Shown here: piece after piece, positions 32,883 through 45,040 of the stretch
How positions within the stretch are numbered: the first letter of the stretch is position 1
Layout of the letters: each line of letters starts with the position of its first letter
From: Myotis daubentonii
Lineage: Eukaryota > Chordata > Mammalia > Chiroptera > Vespertilionidae
Assembly: GCF_963259705.1 (NCBI RefSeq)
Contig: NC_081849.1
Location: 58,996,093-59,060,092 of the forward strand
DNA length: 64,000 nt
Reading direction: 5' to 3'
The notes under the pieces: model-generated
The model's database searches: none
The model's input: the letters and a program-made list of their open reading frames with translations, nothing else
Told to the model about the DNA's origin: nothing
Made by a program: the position numbers and the translations under genes

Positions 32883-32918
32883 CAAAACAAACAAACAAAC
32901 AAACAAACAAACAAAAAA
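32883..32918. repeat. (CAAA)n microsatellite
   Basis: About seven to eight CAAA units directly after the Ves tail, probably grown from its A-rich 3' end. Confidence 0.9.
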
Positions 32919-33229
32919 CCCCAGCAACTTATTTACCAAATATTTATTGAAAGCGAAGTTCTGTTTTTCAGCCATCTGAAAATTGCAGTGTTAAAGTAAC
33001 AGAAAATGTTTATTGTGACAATTTACTTTATACATGATTACTATATTTAAAAAAGCAGTACTTTAACCTAAACCATTACAATGCTCATTTACAATGATGT
33101 TTAAAAATAATTATAAATGTAGAAGATTCAGTTGCATAAAAATTGTGAAAATTGAGCAATTCCACTTAGAGATAACTTTTTTTTTAACTTTCTGATGAGC
33201 ATAATCATTTGAAATGGGTGGGAATCAAA

Positions 33230-33233
<4 letters not shown>

Positions 33234-33298
<65 letters not shown>
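33234..33298. repeat. (TA)n microsatellite
   Basis: An uninterrupted AT dinucleotide run of about 65 bases, likely polymorphic. Confidence 0.95.
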
Positions 33299-33300
<2 letters not shown>

Positions 33301-33407
33301 TATACTTTTTAGCACTCAGACTTTTTACTGGGATTTGTTGTTTTTCTGAAATGCTTTTGAAATTGCTCTATGTCCTAAAATATTTTTAAATAAGTTGTAA
33401 TGACTGA

Positions 33408-33633
33408 GCCTGGGCTGTGTGGCTTAGGAGTTGAGTATTGCCCCAAGGACCAGAGGGTGTGGTTTAATTTCCTGGTCAGGGCACTTGCCCGGGTTGCTGG
33501 CTCAATCCCTAGTAGAGCGCATGCAGGAGGCAGCCCATTGATGATGCTCCTCTCTCATCAATGTTTTATCTCTCTATCCCTCTCCCTTCCTCTCTCTCTA
33601 AAAAAATCAATAAAAACATTTTTTAAAAATAAT
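33408..33633 (+). mobile_element. Ves SINE, sense, diverged
   Basis: Ves phrases are CTGGTCAGGGCACTTGCCCGG, GCAGGAGGCAGCCCATTGAT, CTCTATCCCTCTCCCTTCC and the AAAAAAATCAATAAAAAC tail. Imperfect target duplication: GTAATGACTGA (33397) and GTAATGAGTGA (33634). Confidence 0.9.
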
Positions 33634-33644
33634 GTAATGAGTGA

Positions 33645-34484
33645 ATCAAGAAGTGTTACAGGCAAGTAGAAGCCACTTGTCATTTTGAAGATCAGATAGA
33701 TTTTTTTTTTCCCTCCCAGGCTTTTCCATGCCCACTGTTTGACTACTCTTTAGTCCCTACTGCTGGCCAGTCAGTACAGCATCACTGTCTTGAGCTCACT
33801 TACAAACAGGAAGAAAGGACATCCAACATGTGGTTCTGCACCGAGGCTGCCCTCGGACATCCACGGGTGGCTCTAAGCACCTGAAGGCCCAGCCTGTACT
33901 CAAAGTTAAGCAGAAGCTCTGGAGGTGGCACCCAGGAAGCCATAGTTTTTCAGCTTCTACAGCTTATTCCAAGTCACAGGTGATGTTAAAAATCCTGGCC
34001 CCCAAAATGCAACTTAAGTTGATGAAGTTTCAACTTCATACGCTAACTGCAGTCGAGACAAGTGAATGGAGCCAAATATTTGGAAATGGAGAGGAACCAC
34101 AGTTAGCATTTACCTGGAAAGCATCAGTGGCACTAACTCCAAAGTTACACATATAAAAAAATTTTAAATTGGGAAAATTGTCCATCATTTTAAAGTTTAA
34201 GGCTAAGAATATGAGTTTAAAAATTACTCTTCTTTTTCAATTATAATTAAATATATAAAAATGGACTTCAAAGAATAGAGTTTGTTTGAAAACTCTCATA
34301 GTCAGATCTCCTCCCTTGCCTCAACCATACTAATCCATCATTTCAATTATTATATTTGCTTGCCTAAGGCTAACATGTAAATTAACATAAAGAATATTTT
34401 ATTGGGTTTTTATTGTGTTTAAGGTTATTTCACATAGAATCTTATTATTTTGGGCTGAAAGGAGGCTTTGAAAAAATTTGGACA
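33645..34484. other. HDAC9 intron, nothing recognised
   Basis: Intronic sequence with a 108-residue open frame at 33830-34156 that shows no known motif or splice context. I treat it as non-coding. Confidence 0.4.
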
Positions 34485-34682
34485 GCCCTGGCCAGTGTGG
34501 CTCAGTTGGTTGGGTGTCTTCCCATGCACGGAAAGGTTGCAGGTTCAATTCCCTATCAGGGCACAAGCCTGAGTTGTGGGCCGGATCCCAGGAGGGGGCA
34601 ATGCAGGAGACAGCTGCTCCAATATTTCACTGTCTCCCCACTCCCTTCCTCTCTAAAAATCAATTAAAAAATTAAAAGAAAT
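34485..34682 (+). mobile_element. Ves SINE, sense (GTGTGGCTCAGTTGGTTGG subtype)
   Basis: It starts GCCCTGGCCAGTGTGGCTCA, has a B box GGTTCAATTCC, and ends CTCTCTAAAAATCAATTAAA. Target duplication AATTTGGACA (34475) / AATTTGGGCA (34683). The head differs from the 40934 copy, showing a second Ves subfamily. Confidence 0.92.
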
Positions 34683-34692
34683 AATTTGGGCA

Positions 34693-37600
34693 AACCTCCT
34701 TATGGTTATATATGAAGAAACAATGGTCCTGAGATGTACCTCATAGCTGGCTATGATCACATTAAGGACCCATGAGAATCAGTACCCAGAACTCAGGACA
34801 CTTAGCTTACAATCCACTCTCTTTCCATGTGACCAACAAAAAGAACCAAAAGCCTGCTGGGCCAGCTGCCTCCCTCCAGTTTTTAGTACCTTTTCTTTAC
34901 CAGGAAATTGTGGGGAGAACAATAAATTAGATGCTGAAGAATCTATAGAAGGAGAGAATGCAGTTGGGGGAAGAGCATAGAACCTTCTTTTATGTTACAT
35001 TGAAAGAAGCAGTTATGTGAAAACTCCAGTAGGTACACCTGGGCATATGCATGCAACCAGATTTTTTTTGTTGTTTAAGAGAGAAAAGTGTATCAAGAAT
35101 AATGACCAGGCCATGAACCAATTCATTAAGTGTAAGTATGGAATTTGTAACAGTGGATAACTGTGACACTCATAAGTCATTTATGATTTTTTAATTCTGT
35201 AAGTTGCAGCCCTGTGGATTTTTGTTGGGAAAAAAAAAAACAAAACCATCTCCCTCTATTTAGGGACATTGGATGAAATATTTCCAGAAAATGGAATATT
35301 TCAGTGGAAATTCTTGCCTACTATGTCACCACTTTGAAAATGATTAAAGAAAATGGGGTCTCCCCCAGCAGAGGCAGGTACTTTTTTGACTTGTCAGATT
35401 GAAGCTGGACATTTTCTCTTCGTTTGGAACTGCCACAAAATGAGCCCTTTCATGTCCTCAATAATACCAAACCAATGCAATCCATCTGTTCTGCTAAATT
35501 ATTTCTAGTTCCCTAACCAAAGGCACTGCTTTTTCATGCATTTTATCATGATTTTATGCCCTTTATTATATTTTACAAAAGGTTCTGATTCCTCCAGGGC
35601 CAATGAGAACTGATTAGGACACTGGCCTCCGTCCAGGCTTTGAACACAGAAGGGGAAGGAATAGAACTGTTTCCTTTTTGCCCTGCTCCTTGGCAGAAAA
35701 AAATTTTTTTAAAAAGAATCTATACCGTGTGTGCGCTCTGTGTGTGGGTGGGTGTGGGCAGGCTGCATTTTATCCTGTCACAGTATGACTTTGTAGATCA
35801 TGTTCAGAACATTCCTTCTATAATCAGGTTGCATTAATGGGTTTTCTTTCAGAAAGACTGCTTCTTTAGGAAAGAACCGGGGTGTTGTGAGACTCAATGA
35901 CATGGTCATTTTAAACTAGTCAAACTTCAAACCAGAATGCAGACGGGGGTTCGGAACTGAGCCGGCATCCCCAGTGCGCAGCACAGGGTAGGCACCTCCC
36001 TGAACATTCGTTCCTTCCCACACAGGAGGGAAGGAACTGCCTAAGTGCTAGGCACAGAGGATGAAAACAGAATGACGAACACATCCCACATTGCAGGGTC
36101 TCTTGATTAAGAACATGAGAGAAGAGCTAGCCATAGGCTTGCTTTCCCAAGTCCCTAACAGCAAGGTAGTGAAGACCTGTATTTGGAAATACCCAAAAGA
36201 ATGCCATCTCTTCAATGCATTGTGTTTCCAAATATACTCAGAATTCTCAAAGAAAACATTTTGGTCAGAGTCATAGAAGACTTTAGATAGACATCCTACA
36301 GACTGTCTCTGAGAACGGAAATCAGTATCTCCCTAAATTATGATTATCTGAGCACTTTACCCCATTTTATGACTCATTATGCCATTGACCTTTGACTCAA
36401 GAGAGCATCATCAGAGAAATAAGGGATAAAGGGTACACAGGAAATAGAAAATATGGGAAGGGATTAAGTGAAAATGTCTATATTTAAACATAAACACGTA
36501 ACCTAATAAATTACTCACAATAAAACCAGAAAATGAAAACTGTTGGAGACCTCAATTTGAGAGGAAAAGTGAAGTTGACAAATATAAGACATCTGATAAA
36601 AATGAGGCAAAATGGAAGTACTCCAGGGGACGCTGAGTAAGAGAGAAGGAAAGCTGTTGCCATTTCAGTATTTTCAGCTTAGTCATCCTTCAAGTTCCCA
36701 TAGCAGTGCCCTGTGAGATATAAATCTCAAAACATGCTTTCTCCAGATCCTTTTTCCAGGTAGACATTTTTCATATTGCATTGTTTTTCCCCCCACAGCT
36801 TTCTGTAGGAATATGCAGGTCCTGTGTGTGGGTCTTACTCTCCAGCAGCCATAGAAGCTGATGTGATGATTAAGAATAAGTATTCCTTATCTTTAGTGTA
36901 ATTGTTGTTTAAAAGAACTATATTTTACAATAATAAAAAGGGCCAGTGTAAAATACTTCCTGGGAATCAAAAGGAAGGAAAGAAGGGGGGAAAAGTGAAA
37001 TCAAAGCAGTAAAATGAACCGTGTTACATTTTAATAGTGACAAGTTACACTAGAGTATAAGCCAGAATAAGCACATGTCCAATAGGCTGGCCAGTTATTC
37101 TATCCTTACTCTTCGTTAGCTGATATCACTTAAGGGGATGACTGGTACTCAAGTTTAGCAGGAGTTCTCTTATGATGTCTCAGCACTTGAGTTATTGTCA
37201 ATAATTGAATCATGATAGCAGGTTATTTTTTCAAATGTGCAAATGTGTGATTGAGAAAATGAGAAAGGAGTTGGGGCAAGCATAGAGTGTATGACTGTAA
37301 ATATATGTGACTGGTGAATGAAACATAAAAGATATATTTCTTATTACTGGTATTTAATGGCATACCAGAGGCAGAAATTTAGTTTCAGAGCTGAAAAATA
37401 TATTTATAGAAAAAGAAGAAAAAAATCAATGAAACTTTATGATATCAGTCAAAATGTGGGTCTGATTATTAACTATAGAACTGACATTATTTAAGACATA
37501 GATGATTCACTGCATGAGCTTATAAAATATGAGTGGCTATGGAATTCTTAGGTTCATAGAAGTGAGATCTGGAAGCCGGGTTGTTTCACAGTGTTCATTA

Positions 37601-38820
37601 TTCTGCTGGATAGAACTAGTTGCTTCAGTCTGGTTTCCAGTCCTCTGCTCTTTCCAGTTTTAGATGACTCAGACCATGGATTTGCCACTGTTTATCTTGG
37701 ATTTTCCAGCAGCTGAAATCTCAGTTAAAATGTTTCTCTTTAATATTGACTTTGAACGTTTGCTTCCTATTTTTCTCTCATGTCTTCTCATTCTATTGCT
37801 TTGGTTGTTCTGCTCTTCCATAAACATTTTCAAATTTAATGTTTATCATTGAGTCACAAATGCCAATAATGTGTTTATTTATTGATCAGGGCAATGGTTG
37901 ATCAGATGGCCATCACACATTTGCTTTTGTCTTCAGCATTACTTACCTGGTTTCATTTCAATTTAATTATTGCCTACCTTGGAATAATTTCTCTGAAACA
38001 CAGTTTTATTCCTCTAGAAATGTAAATTGGGTGTCAAAAAGGGGGAACTTTAGTGCTGTGACAAAGGAAATTCCATAAGCATTTATTTGTTTAGCAAGTA
38101 ATGGCGCAGTGTCAAGAAATTTCCATTTTCTATCACTCCTGTTACCCCTTGGGTCTCCCACCATCCCCCCCGCCCCAGCCCTGTTACATGACTTATTTTC
38201 AGTGACAAGCACAGCTCTGCCCTCTACACAGTAAAACCCTAGGAAGTGTCAGTAAGTCCAGGCTTCCGGCTGCTCACACATCCACAGCTGCCACATCCCC
38301 GTAAATTAGGGAGGTTGAATATGGCTTGTCCTGGTCCTGAGGGAGGTGCTGTTGTCACCTGAGGTTTCTGTGTCACCTGGTGATCCCTGGGCAGGGACAT
38401 GAAAGGACAGATTCTCTTCGAAGTTCACTGAATGCCGTTCTCTTCTAATCCATTGCCTTATAAGTACCTTATTATGATACATATTTTAAGTGAAATATTA
38501 ACACTGTCTGGGTAATTTTAGGAAACAGCAATTTTAAAAAGTTGGGCTAATTCACTTCATACACCAACATGATGTTTCTTGGGCCCACAGACATGCCAGC
38601 TGAGAACTGTGGCCGCAGACTGACTAGCTGAGCTTTAACTTAACGTATGGTTTTGTCTTTCAAAGGACTGTTCTTTCTTAGGTGAAGTGAAAGTCTGTAC
38701 CTAGCAGGTGTGTAGAAATATTGACTGGGTCTAGAGTGTCTCAGCCTGTCTCTGGTTAAGCAGTGGTTATCATTTTTGTTTCATTCCCATTCTGTCACAA
38801 ACTAATGCTTTTATAAAGTG
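34693..38820. other. HDAC9 intron, long repeat-poor stretch
   Basis: About 4.1 kb in which I recognise no SINE, Helitron or hAT. A L2/MIR-like phrase is possible at 35960-36080 (CAGCACAGGGTAGGCACC). No exon-like frame with splice sites and HDAC similarity was found. Confidence 0.45.
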
Positions 38821-39022
38821 TATTAAAAATGAAACACTACAAAAATGAAAATTGATTGAAGGACATACAAGATTATATTAGACTCAACAGACATAAAGAT
38901 ACTCTGTCAATTTACTATAAAAGTTTCTAAATGTTTATACTTCGAATTCTATACAGACCTCATCAGACCATAAACAGTTTCTGAACTGCTACTGATCCCA
39001 TTGGTTACACATTGGTCTAGAT
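38821..39022. repeat. Unnamed interspersed repeat, copy A
   Basis: This stretch and 59060-59265 share a common order of blocks: TATTAAAAATGAA, ACAAAAATGAAAATT, TTAGACTCAACAGACATAAA and TATAAAAGTTTCTAAATG. They are therefore diverged copies of one old repeat that I cannot name. The small hAT at 39023 inserted at its right side. Confidence 0.5.
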
Positions 39023-39219
39023 CAGGGTGGGGAACCTTCAGCCTGGGGGCCTTATCATTTGGCCTGGCCCTGCCAAGGCAACAACAGGCAGAGCTCAAAA
39101 TTCAATAAATCTAGGAGCTTTGTTCATAGAAACATAAATATATGATAAGTGAATTACATTAAGTGAATGATGTTATAAATATCCAAATAGCCTTTGGCAG
39201 AAAAAAGGTTCCCACCGCT
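39023..39219. mobile_element. Small non-autonomous hAT transposon
   Basis: Inverted termini CAGGGTGGGGAACCTT and AAAGGTTCCCACCGCTG bound about 197 bp. The 8-bp target duplication GTCTAGAT is perfect (39015-39022 and 39220-39227) if the last G belongs to the host, pointing to a fairly recent insertion. There is no coding capacity. Confidence 0.9.
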
Positions 39220-39227
39220 GTCTAGAT

Positions 39228-39728
39228 GAACACTACTATGAGGTACACACATATGGAGGAGTGATCAGCATATTTGTTCTAAACAAATACATTGAAATGT
39301 ATTGGTCTCACTTAAGTCCTTTAAGAAACAATAAGGAATTTGTTTCAACAAATGTTTTAGGTGAATGTAAAATAAGATGTTGATTAATTTACTTCTCAGC
39401 AAAACCACAGACCCTGTTTAATTTTAAGCTGATACTTTTGCAAAGGAATTAGCTATTAATTTCATTGTTAAAGTTTTTTTTTTTTTATGCCAGAGAAGAA
39501 TATGCTTTATGTCAGTTGCCCATTTAGGTACAAGCAGCCCATCGGTCCTGAACGTTGCCTACTCTCATTTTTCAAATATTATTATGGTACCTTACTAAGC
39601 AAATCAGTGTCACATTCCTTCATGAAGAAACTCAGCCCATTATTAATCATCTTAAATGTGATTTGGGGCCTTATTTTCTTCGAAACGTTGTCAGTGGAGT
39701 ACTGTAGGCTTCTGCTGTTTTCTTTCAG
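39228..39728. other. HDAC9 intron before the third visible exon
   Basis: No repeat is recognised. It ends in the acceptor TTCTGCTGTTTTCTTTCAG at 39728. Confidence 0.6.
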
Positions 39729-39849
39729 CGGATTCAAGGTCGAAAAGCCAGCCTGGAGGAAATTCAGCTTGTTCACTCTGCACATCACTCACTGCTGTAT
39801 GGCACCAACCCCCTGGACGGACAGAAGCTGGACCCCAGGACGCTCCTAG
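39729..39849 (+). CDS. HDAC9: HDAC9 coding exon (deacetylase domain)
   Basis: This 121-base exon encodes [17 protein letters not shown], then [18 protein letters not shown] and PRTLL, with one base left for the glycine completed by the next exon. It continues the deacetylase domain from the CE at the end of the previous exon and closely matches HDAC9 (LYGTNPL is shared by all class IIa paralogs, while DGQKLD is HDAC9-like). The acceptor is TTTCTTTCAG|CGG and the donor CTAG|GTCTGT, which is weak at positions +3 to +6. By memory of the human protein, VHSEHH is VHSAHH here and DPRILL is DPRTLL. Open frames extending into the flanking introns are not part of the protein. Confidence 0.96.
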
Positions 39850-40933
39850 GTCTGTATGGGCCTCTCTTCTACTGAGAACAGCACATTCCAGCACTATCAT
39901 TACTCAAGGCGGGTGTCAGTTCAAAATACTTGGCAAGCAGTGCTCTTTGGAATGAGTGAGTCCCTTACAATAAGCCAATGCAGATGAAGAAGAATCTTGC
40001 ATTAGAAAAAATGACCATGCAAGTTCCATGATGTTAACATTTAAATTCATGTTTATTTGAATAGCTTTTCTCCACTGCATTTTAGCATACAGGAATAAAT
40101 GCACAGTTGAGTTTGTTTGCTTACACTTTTAAACCAAAAGAAGAGAGGTTTTCACAATCTTTATGCAAATTTATCTTCACCTTTTCCATTTGTTTTGTGT
40201 CATTCAGTTCTTTTTCTCTGTGACCTTAACAGACAGAGGGCACAGTACAACTTCTTTTAGGTGAAAACTCCTTAGTGCTATGCCTAGAATATGGCATTTT
40301 ATAGTTAGATTGCATTTTAAAACTTGATATAATCTTTTTAATGTCTTCACTGTAGAATTAAACAGTAAAGTAAGTGGCAGAAGTAGAAAACTAATAAACA
40401 TAAATTTTAGTTAATATATTATTTTTCAAACTTCTGCCATCAGACTTTAAAATAAAATGAATGTTGAACAGGGTTATATAAATGAACAATAGAAGTAATA
40501 GATTTGGAAAAATTTCAATACAGAACCTTATTTTAGCTGAAACAATTCTATTAATAAGCTTATTAACAACCTTTTATAGTGGAATAACAATACATAACAT
40601 AGCTATACATACCAAAAGGATATTTTAAAAACAATTTTAACTTAAAAAAAGGTATTGCAGGGCTTTTTTTTTTTTGGTCCCCTTCTTTCAATAAAACCTA
40701 TTGTGTCAATTCCAAATTATTGGACTCTCTCACCTAATTCAATATTTCAAAATGATTTTATATTAACTGGTCCTAAAGAATTCAAAAGCAAATATTTGGC
40801 ATGCAGTAGGCAGGTATCCTTCACCTTATGAAGTAAAGGAAAATGAGTTAGTGTGTGTATGCCTACACGCATTCAGGGGAGGTACTGGAAGAAACTGACA
40901 GAAAGGGGAACACATGAAAATTATTCAGTGTTT
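39850..40933. other. HDAC9 intron, nothing recognised
   Basis: Left part of the 4.86-kb intron 39850-44707. AT-rich, with no gene or named repeat. Confidence 0.5.
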
Positions 40934-41152
40934 GCCCTAGCCGGTTTGGCTCACTGGATAAAGCGTCGGCCTGGGGACTGAAGAGTCCCAGGTTCGATTC
41001 CGGTCAGGGGCACGTACCTTGGTTGCAGGCACATCCCCAGTGGGGAGTGTGCAGGAGGCAGCTGATCAATGCTTCTTTCTCATCGATGTTTCTAACTCTC
41101 TATCCCTCTCCCTTCCTCTCTGTTAAAAATCAATAAAATATATTTTAAAAAG
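40934..41152 (+). mobile_element. Ves SINE, sense, young and well preserved
   Basis: Near-consensus Ves. The head is GCCCTAGCCGGTTTGGCTCA, with an A-box-like TGGCTCACTGG and a perfect B box GGTTCGATTCC at 40991-41001. The tail reads TTAAAAATCAATAAAATAT. The target duplication AAATTATTCAGTGTTT / AAGTTATTCAGTGTTT (40918, 41154) is nearly perfect. Promoter boxes are those of the tRNA ancestor; this is not a tRNA gene. Confidence 0.96.
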
Positions 41153-41497
41153 AAAGTTATTCAGTGTTTTAGCAAACATTATTAAAATTTGATGATGAGA
41201 AACAATTCATATAGAATTAAATCTGTATGTTAATATAAAGACGAACAAGTCAATCTGAACATATGTACTCTGTATGTTTTTCCTTCTGTTGAAGGAAGGA
41301 ATCTCTGCATGTAAAGTACTTCGTTTACTGTAGATACTACGTAATGAGTGTCTTATTTTTACATGAATTAATAATCTAACACAATTTACCCAAAGATGAA
41401 GTTAACCACACATTACCATTCATGGTTTTATGAGGTCAAAACACTCACACACTTAAAGATAGGAAGCTATGTTCATTTTTATTTATTTATTTATTTT

Positions 41498-41748
41498 TTG
41501 GTTAATCCTCTTCTGAGGATATTTTTCCATTGATTTTTTTTTTTTAAGGGAGAGTGGAAGAGAGAGAGGGGAAGACAGAGAGAGACAATTGATGTGAGAG
41601 AAACACGTCGATTGGTTGCACAAGCCCCAACCAGGGCCTGGGCCGAGGTGGAGCCTGCAACCAAGGTACATGCCCTTGACTGGAATCTAACCCAGGACCC
41701 TTTGGTCTGCAGGCCAGTGCTCTATCCATTGAGCCAAACCGGCTAGGG
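41498..41748 (-). mobile_element. Ves SINE, antisense
   Basis: TTAATCCTCTTCTGAGGATA at the left is the typical Ves 3' end in antisense. GCCCTAGCCGGTTTGGCTCA in reverse at the right is the head. GA-rich middle and B-box-like sequence are present. A T/TTTA-rich stretch at the left obscures the target duplication. Confidence 0.92.
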
Positions 41749-44707
41749 CAATTTTGATTATTTTTAATTAAGAGAAAATAAGTAGCATTCCCCCCCCCAT
41801 TTTTTTTTTTTAGTAGGGTCTTAAACTATAAATCATTATAGATATAGGACTAAATATTTTGGATTTATTTGGGAAGAACTTACACGTAGGTGTTTGAGAG
41901 ATATTCCAAAACAACAATTTCCTACATTTTAAGAGAAAAGACATGTTTGTGAAAGAAATCAAGTTTAAATTTTGATGAGCTAGAACTGTTTACTTATGAA
42001 ACATGGCAATGCCATCATTTTTTTTTAAACGAAATTTGTCACTTGAACAAAACTGATTTTCTTAAAATATTCAACATAAATGTCATTTAAAAATTTGATG
42101 GTTTAAAAAGGAATTCCAATGTATAATTTATACCTCTGGCAACTCTTTTCATGTATGTATGCGATGAAACACTGAGTATCAATAACTTAATTTTTAAAGT
42201 TTAAATCCCAATAATCTGGCCACTTATCTTATTAGGTTTGAGTATTTAATGTGAGATATAAAATTGAAGATTTTAGGGTTAGCTTTGGGTATACATGTAG
42301 AGTTAGTTCCACAGGCACCTCTCAGGGCTTAGTGCAACAATTGCAATGAGTAGACCACTCATAGGCCACATGAGTAGATATAAACAAGGACATTGCATTG
42401 CTTAGTCTTGATGTCAAGCATGAAATTGTGCGTTGATACCACTTCTGAACTACTTCACTATCTCATGTGAGTCTAGACACAGCACGTTTTCCTCCAATCA
42501 AGTTCAAAGTGAAGAATTCCATTGTTTTTTAAGTTTAACTTTTCATACGTTTTTGTTCTTTATAAAATTTAAATTCTCATGGCTTATTTTTTATTTTTAT
42601 CTAAAAAAACCAGACTGCCATGTATAAGTATAGAGATGTAGAACCATCAAGATATTTCTCTTTCTTTTTCCCTTTCTTTCACTCCTGTATATTCCTCTTC
42701 TTCCCCCATCCCCTCCCAACGCAGAGTGGGGGTGGTGAGGTGGGGAGAACTTGTCAGTGTGCACACACATTGAATTTAAATTCATTCCATTTATGAAATT
42801 TCCGCATTGAATTGATAATACTACTCTTCCTAGTTACGTTCCAGAGTTAGGAGGATTTAAATAAGAGGAGTTCATTATGAGCAGACCTATCAGTCTTTGT
42901 ATTTGAAAGATATCTATAGATTATAAAATAATTAGATTTGAAAACATGCACCATTTATCTCTTTAAATACTCTAGACCCAGTAAGGTGACACTTTAAAAC
43001 AATTCTCTCCAACCATTTCTGGTACGAGGTTTTCCTTAGCATTAATATTCCTGTCGTTCTTACTACCAATTTTCATAATCCCGTGGCTAGCCAGATCTCA
43101 GTTCATGGGGATGGTAACATAACATTATTTTTAAAAATGCCAGTCAATTAAAATTTTTACACACCACTAAATTTAAATTATTTGTCTTTTTTGTATTATG
43201 TAAACATTACTAAATACAATTCTCCTTAAGCAGCTTAACATTTATTCTCCTTATTTTCTTTGAGTTTACATAAATTTTTAAAAATTACTTTATTGCATTG
43301 TAATATTAGCTTTATTCCTTTTAACTATGGAATGAAGAGTTCAGACATTAAATATACAATATTATATATTTTAATTTCACATATGACATGTGAATGCATC
43401 CTTGCAAAATATTCAATAATATAGAAATATCTTTGTTATGAGCAACAACTTAAGTAAACTTTATCCCTCCCCAAGCTATTCATAAATTTTTTATATATCT
43501 TTTACTGATGTCAGCATTTCAGGTTTAATATGTTTTTATGACTTGTTTTCTATTGCTTATTTTTTTTCATGAATACCCTTATATATAATGAGGTGTATCA
43601 TTTTTTTTCATTTGTACTTAAAATTTTGTTTATCATTTCCCATCTGGTAGCTATTGCGTTTGAAAATATCAACTCATGAAATTTCTTGTTTTCAAAAATC
43701 AAATATTTTCTGTGACATTAAAATCTATTTAGACTTTTATTGACATGGCATGTGAATTCCACCACAAGCCTGTTTTCATTTTTCATTATTATTTCGTTGA
43801 TCATCAGTAGAACAAATGAATTGGGAAAGGTGAAATGGAAGTTTGAACCTCTTTCTACCACTAATCTCCTGAGTGACTCATCTGAGTCACTTCAGAGCCA
43901 TTTGACTATGACAAGGAAATTCCTACTCCTTTCCCTCTAATTATTTTTCAAGGCAGATTTTAGCCTAAGAAGTTTAGGAGTAGTTATTTTTGTTTTCTCT
44001 ACTCATGTACTAGATAATGTAGAAAATAAAAATGCAGATAACCAAAAGGATCAAAATTCCTTAAAGTATTAATACTAAGAGACAGTGACAAGTAAGATTT
44101 TGGCATATATTTTAGAGAAGATATATTATTGTATTATATAGATCCCTAAATAGTATTAACCTCATTGTAGTGTTTTGTAACTTGTTTGTTTGAAAACTTA
44201 TAAATATTGGAGAGGCTAAGTATACTTAGTCGTAACTATATCTGAAATAGGAATTTAAATCTGTATTTTTAATAGATGTTTTAATATTTGAAACATTAAA
44301 AAATGGATGTCTTTCATAAATATTGGCTTGTAAAGCCACATTAGAGGAATATACTCAGTGAACAGCTGAGTTATTCATAGTAAGGTATATATTTAAAAAT
44401 TTTGTGATACATTGTAAAATGTGTGGGACAGTTAAAACAAATCTTAAGACTCAAATTTCATAGGTATTTGTTCATGTGGGGCAGTAGACTCTACATGTAA
44501 TATTTTTATTTATTTGCTGTGCGCTTTTACCTATCTAAAATTCAATCAGTTTCCTCCTGAGTTAAATGATAAATACCATGTGACATAATACTATGTATTA
44601 ATAAACACATAAAAAAATATAACTTTGTTGTTAGAAATATTAAAAATTAATATTTAAAGACAATATATTCCCAATTTATATTTTTTTCATATCTTCTTGC
44701 TATATAG
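41749..44707. other. HDAC9 intron, AT-rich, nothing recognised
   Basis: About 3 kb of AT-rich intron, probably including decayed repeats that I cannot name. It ends at the acceptor TATCTTCTTGCTATATAG at 44707. Confidence 0.5.
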
Positions 44708-44757
44708 GTGATGCCTCTCAAAAGTATTTTTCTTCATTACCTTGTGGTGGACTTGGG
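44708..44757 (+). CDS. HDAC9: HDAC9 coding exon (50 bases, structural-zinc cysteine)
   Basis: This short exon encodes (G)DASQKYFSSLPCGGLG. With the base carried over from 39849 it adds 17 codons and ends in phase 0. LPCGG is conserved in class IIa HDACs, and its cysteine is a ligand of the structural zinc together with the CxC and His encoded at 24481-24614. The donor GGG|GTAAGT is strong; the acceptor is CTATATAG. Human HDAC9, as I remember it, has GDDSQKFF, so Asp to Ala and Phe to Tyr are likely changes. Catalytic residues lie in exons beyond the window. The exon is too short to show up as an open frame by itself. Confidence 0.95.
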
Positions 44758-44867
44758 GTAAGTATGAGTTTGTTCTCTGCTCTTAAATAACAAATTTCCA
44801 AAAATATCTCCTTTGATTTATCTGTTCAATTATGTTTAAGGCTGTTTTTCAGTAGAACTTACACTAA

Positions 44868-45040
44868 ACTGCATGACTAGCTCCATAATTTGTAGGGCTC
44901 AGTGCCAAATGAAAATACAGATCCCCCTGTTCAATAACTAATAATGCAAGATGGCAACAGTCGAGAATTAACCAGTGTAGGCCCCTCTGGCTGTAGGGCC
45001 CTGTGTGACTGCACAGGTCACTGCTCACAAACCTGGCTTT
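44868..45040. mobile_element. hAT-Tip100-like remnant
   Basis: The order TGACTAGCTCCATAATTTG, GGGCTCAGTGCCAAATGAAA, CCCCTGTTCAATAA, GGGCCCTGTGTGACTGCACAGG fits an old non-autonomous hAT-Tip100 family of placental mammals. Both termini are eroded, so the borders are approximate. It lies 110 bp after an HDAC9 exon. Confidence 0.6.

Noticed and set aside
40934..41010. tRNA-like A and B boxes
   Set aside because: They belong to the tRNA-derived head of a Ves SINE with target duplications; there is no full cloverleaf or anticodon arm, so it is not a tRNA gene.
14628..44757. Possibility that the gene is HDAC4, HDAC5 or HDAC7
   Set aside because: [27 protein letters not shown] and DGQKLDPR fit HDAC9; HDAC4 and HDAC5 have TGLVYDTLMLKHQ-like or TGVVYDTFMLKHQ-like sequence at this border.
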